Of a DNA stretch of 7,726 nucleotides, positions 5,922 through 7,726 are shown one piece after another. The stretch's first letter is position 1; every line of letters starts with the position of its first letter. The translations under genes and the position numbers were made by a program. Under the pieces are notes generated by a model, which made no database searches, was not told the DNA's origin, and saw only the letters and a program-made list of their open reading frames with translations. This stretch comes from Actinomycetota bacterium (GTDB taxonomy: Bacteria; Actinomycetota; Actinomycetes; Streptosporangiales; Streptosporangiaceae). The DNA lies in the NCBI GenBank assembly GCA_003161205.1, contig PMOU01000007.1:865-8590 (forward strand), given 5' to 3'.

Positions 5922-6995
5922 ATGATATCGACGCCGCTCAGGCACGCCAGGCACGCCAGGGTCGATCCCGGCCCAGCGACCGGGGGCCCCGAGGCGGGCG
6001 GGGGCATGGCCGGGCCGGGCCGACCGCGCTGGACCCAACTGCTGCTCGCGGTCTCGGTGACGGCGGTGCTGGTGGCCGCGGCCCTGGCTGGCATGCACGT
6101 CGCCAACCACCCGGTCCACCCGACCGCGGACACCAGCAGGCAGCACGCCGGGAGAACCACGGTGAGCGCGTTCGCGATCGCGCCCAGCTGCTGTTTTTAC
6201 TCAGGCATTGCCAGCGCGCCGGTCAGCCCTTCCGCCGCCGCCCGGCACCACGCCGCGAAGAAGGCCACGGCGAGGCCGTCGGCCAGCGCGGGCGGTGCCG
6301 CCGTTACCGGGGGTGACGGTAGCTCGTGGCCGACCAGCGTGGCGGGCTGGAAGCTGACCTACAGCACGGATTTCCCGGGTAGCAGCCTGCCGTCGGGGTG
6401 GTACGCCTACGACGGCGAGCCCGGCGGCGACCCCTATGGGAACTGGGTGTCCTCCAACGCGACGGTCAGCGGCGGTGCGCTGCACCTGCTGGCGACGTCC
6501 TCGGCTCAGGCCGGCGTGCAGTTCTACAACAACCCGCAGACCTACGGGATGTACCTGGTCCGGATGAAGGGCGACGACGAGCCCGGGCTGGACATCAACA
6601 ACCTGGCGATCTTGTGGCCGGCCCAGTCCGGTGTCTGGCCGCCGGAGGTTGATTTCTTCCAGGACCTCGGCGGGTCCCGGCAGAGCTTTTCCGCCAGCCT
6701 GCACCCCGGGCCGAGCGGGAACGGCGGCTGCTGCGTCATCTCCAGCCCGACCCAGGACAGTGACGGCACGGCGTGGCACACCTACGGGGTGCAGTGGACG
6801 CCGAGCACGATCACGTACACGATCGACGGCCGGGTCTGGGCTAGCGTCTCCAGCAGTTCGCTGTACTCCGGCACCCAGTGGCCCACCATTCCGATGAACC
6901 TGACCTTGCAGTCGCAGAACCAGGGCTCGGCGCAGCCCGGCGGGACCATCGACACCATGACGGTCGCCTGGGTGGCCGAGTACGCGATGAACTGA
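5922..6995 (+). CDS. Membrane-anchored or secreted GH16-like protein, altered catalytic motif
   Basis: A 357-residue export-type protein: a short cytoplasmic N-terminus, a hydrophobic segment (about 39-61, LLLAVSVTAVLVAAALAG) acting as signal peptide or anchor, an Ala/Ser/Pro/Lys linker (about 95-135), then a GH16 concanavalin-like beta-sandwich (about 138-357). Domain marks include WKLTYSTDFPG, NWVSSNATVSGGALHL, YGMYLVRMK, WPPEVDFFQD and TPSTITYTIDGRVW. GH16 members usually hydrolyse or transglycosylate beta-glucans or galactans with an E-x-D-x-(x)-E motif. Here it reads EVDFFQ: E242 and D244 are present but the acid/base Glu is Q247 (CAG at 6660-6662). It may therefore bind polysaccharide without normal hydrolysis, or use D248. 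The only four cysteines form two adjacent pairs (90-91, 270-271). ATG 5922 has GGAG at 5911-5914, 7 bases upstream; ATG 6006 (residue 29) is an alternative that keeps the hydrophobic segment. It ends 26 bases from the convergent phosphatase-family gene. Confidence 0.85.
   Translation: MISTPLRHARHARVDPGPATGGPEAGGGMAGPGRPRWTQLLLAVSVTAVLVAAALAGMHVANHPVHPTADTSRQHAGRTTVSAFAIAPSCCFYSGIASAPVSPSAAARHHAAKKATARPSASAGGAAVTGGDGSSWPTSVAGWKLTYSTDFPGSSLPSGWYAYDGEPGGDPYGNWVSSNATVSGGALHLLATSSAQAGVQFYNNPQTYGMYLVRMKGDDEPGLDINNLAILWPAQSGVWPPEVDFFQDLGGSRQSFSASLHPGPSGNGGCCVISSPTQDSDGTAWHTYGVQWTPSTITYTIDGRVWASVSSSSLYSGTQWPTIPMNLTLQSQNQGSAQPGGTIDTMTVAWVAEYAMN
5939..5960 (+). repeat. Short tandem repeat in the GH16 N-terminus
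   Basis: CAGGCACGC occurs twice in tandem (5939-5947, 5948-5956) followed by CAGG (5957-5960). It encodes the R-H-A repeat of residues 7-12. The 9-bp unit keeps frame, so copy-number change would alter only the N-terminal tail. Confidence 0.7.
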
Positions 6996-7016
6996 GCTGT
7001 CCCGGCTCTGATTTTT
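6994..7016 (+). terminator. Weak hairpin plus T-run between convergent genes
   Basis: GAGC (6994-6997) pairs with GCTC (7005-7008) and is followed by TTTTT (7012-7016) in the 26-base gap after the GH16 stop. The stem is only four pairs, but a five-T run is unusual in DNA this GC-rich. Possible terminator for GH16. Confidence 0.35.
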
Positions 7017-7021
7017 CGCGC

Positions 7022-7726
7022 TCAGGACCGGATAGCGACCGTGGCGAGCACGTAGCGGTGGTCGCTGCCGAACCCTGGCTTGGCGGCGATCTGGGTCACG
7101 GCCAGGTTCGCTCCGGTCAGCACGTGGTCGATGCGGACAAAGGGCGGTATCACGGCGCCGTTCGGCCATGTCATTTCGGTGGCCTGCCCCCGGGCCGCGG
7201 CTCCGTCGGTCAGCCCGTCGTGCAGCAGGGCCGCGAAGCCGCGGTTGTCCCAGGTGGCGTTGAAGTCCCCGACCATCAGCATGCGGCTGACGCCGCTGGC
7301 GCGCACGGACTGGCCGACCGCGGCCAGCACCTCCGACCACTCCCGCCAGGTCGAGGGGAACGGCGCGAAGGTATGGACCAGGCGCAGGGCCACCGGCCCG
7401 CCTGGTGTCCACAAGGTGGCCTGGACCATGTACTGCGACCACTGATAGGGCTGCCAGTGCATGACCTGCACCTGGCAGCCGGTCAGGCGCAGCCTGGAGG
7501 CGATCAGGAAGCCGGTTGCGCCCGGGGTCGGGGCCGCACACTGGTAGGGAAAGCTTGCCAGCACGCCAGAGGAGGTCATGCTCCACATCGCCTGCGGCGT
7601 GAACTCCTCCAGGGTGATCACGTCGGGCCGGTCCTGCTCGATGGCTTGCACGTAGCCGGCATGGAACCACAGGCTCGAGTCGACGTTCGCGTCGAACACC
7701 CGCACCACCGGGGCATGCCGGGCCCA
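7022..7726 (-). CDS. Endonuclease/exonuclease/phosphatase-family protein (5' end outside window)
   Basis: The gene reads leftward, stop TGA at 7022-7024, and the frame is open to the right edge (the codons before GTG 7708 read WARHAP), so the true start is probably beyond it. Numbering from GTG 7708, the EEP fold signature is complete: DANVDS with N8, DVITLEE (29-35) giving the metal-binding Glu, LVHTFAP with H112, MLMVGDFNATWDN (143-155) with D148 and N150, IDHVL (193-197), and GSDHRYVLATV (214-224) with the catalytic D-H pair. The family cleaves phosphodiester bonds in nucleic acids, phospholipids or inositol phosphates. The WARHAPVVRVFDANVD start resembles actinobacterial members with an N-terminal membrane region, which would place the catalytic domain outside the cell, but that region is not visible here. 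All expected active-site residues are present, so it is likely active; its substrate is unknown. It converges with GH16. Confidence 0.88.
   Translation of the reverse strand, partial: WARHAPVVRVFDANVDSSLWFHAGYVQAIEQDRPDVITLEEFTPQAMWSMTSSGVLASFPYQCAAPTPGATGFLIASRLRLTGCQVQVMHWQPYQWSQYMVQATLWTPGGPVALRLVHTFAPFPSTWREWSEVLAAVGQSVRASGVSRMLMVGDFNATWDNRGFAALLHDGLTDGAAARGQATEMTWPNGAVIPPFVRIDHVLTGANLAVTQIAAKPGFGSDHRYVLATVAIRS

Noticed and set aside
6201..7670. 489-codon open frame on the minus strand
   Set aside because: It lies antisense to GH16 and in another frame of the EEP gene, both well supported by motifs. Its translation is Arg/Pro/Gly-rich with no domain, as expected of a shadow frame in GC-rich DNA.

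Overview
The window looks like chromosomal DNA from a high-GC actinomycete. The evidence is the strong G/C bias at third codon positions, GTG starts with GGAGG-type ribosome sites, actinobacterial-style family 2 glycosyltransferases, and a GH16-type protein with a long Ala/Ser/Pro linker. No RNA gene, transposase, integrase or CRISPR array is visible. The genus cannot be read from the sequence.

Left part (1-4012), a glycan-assembly block: the 3' end of a GT2 glycosyltransferase; a complete GT2 glycosyltransferase starting directly after its stop (415-1404); a strong hairpin; a relatively AT-rich 485-bp gap; a class I SAM-dependent methyltransferase (1890-2957); and a third GT2 on the opposite strand (2966-4012), ending 8 bp from the methyltransferase stop. 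Three sugar transferases and a methyltransferase fit synthesis of a decorated surface polysaccharide or glycosylated metabolite. Sampled GC in the third GT2 is about 55% (132 of 240 bases, 3181-3420), against about 69% in the GH16 gene (166 of 240, 6301-6540). The block may therefore have a different origin from its right-hand neighbour.

Middle part (4013-5619), a probable operon: a sigma-70-like promoter with a dyad over its -35 box, a structured leader, a 48-codon ORF, a 25-codon ORF, and an LpxL/HtrB/PatA-type acyltransferase whose GTG start overlaps the stop of the 25-codon ORF. The small ORFs match nothing I recognise. The acyltransferase keeps the histidine of the HX4(D/E) motif but has serine in place of the acid.

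Right part (5620-7726): a low-GC gap with a weak 41-codon ORF, then a membrane-anchored or secreted GH16-like protein with EVDFFQ where active members have an E-x-D-x-x-E pattern. Facing it is an endonuclease/exonuclease/phosphatase-family gene, cut by the right edge, with its visible metal and catalytic residues intact.

The most unusual points are the two unannotated small ORFs coupled to a variant acyltransferase, and catalytic-motif substitutions in two neighbouring enzymes (HX4S acyltransferase, ExDxxQ GH16). Together they suggest an atypical envelope lipid/glycan module, or proteins that bind rather than catalyse. This is an inference from sequence reading alone.
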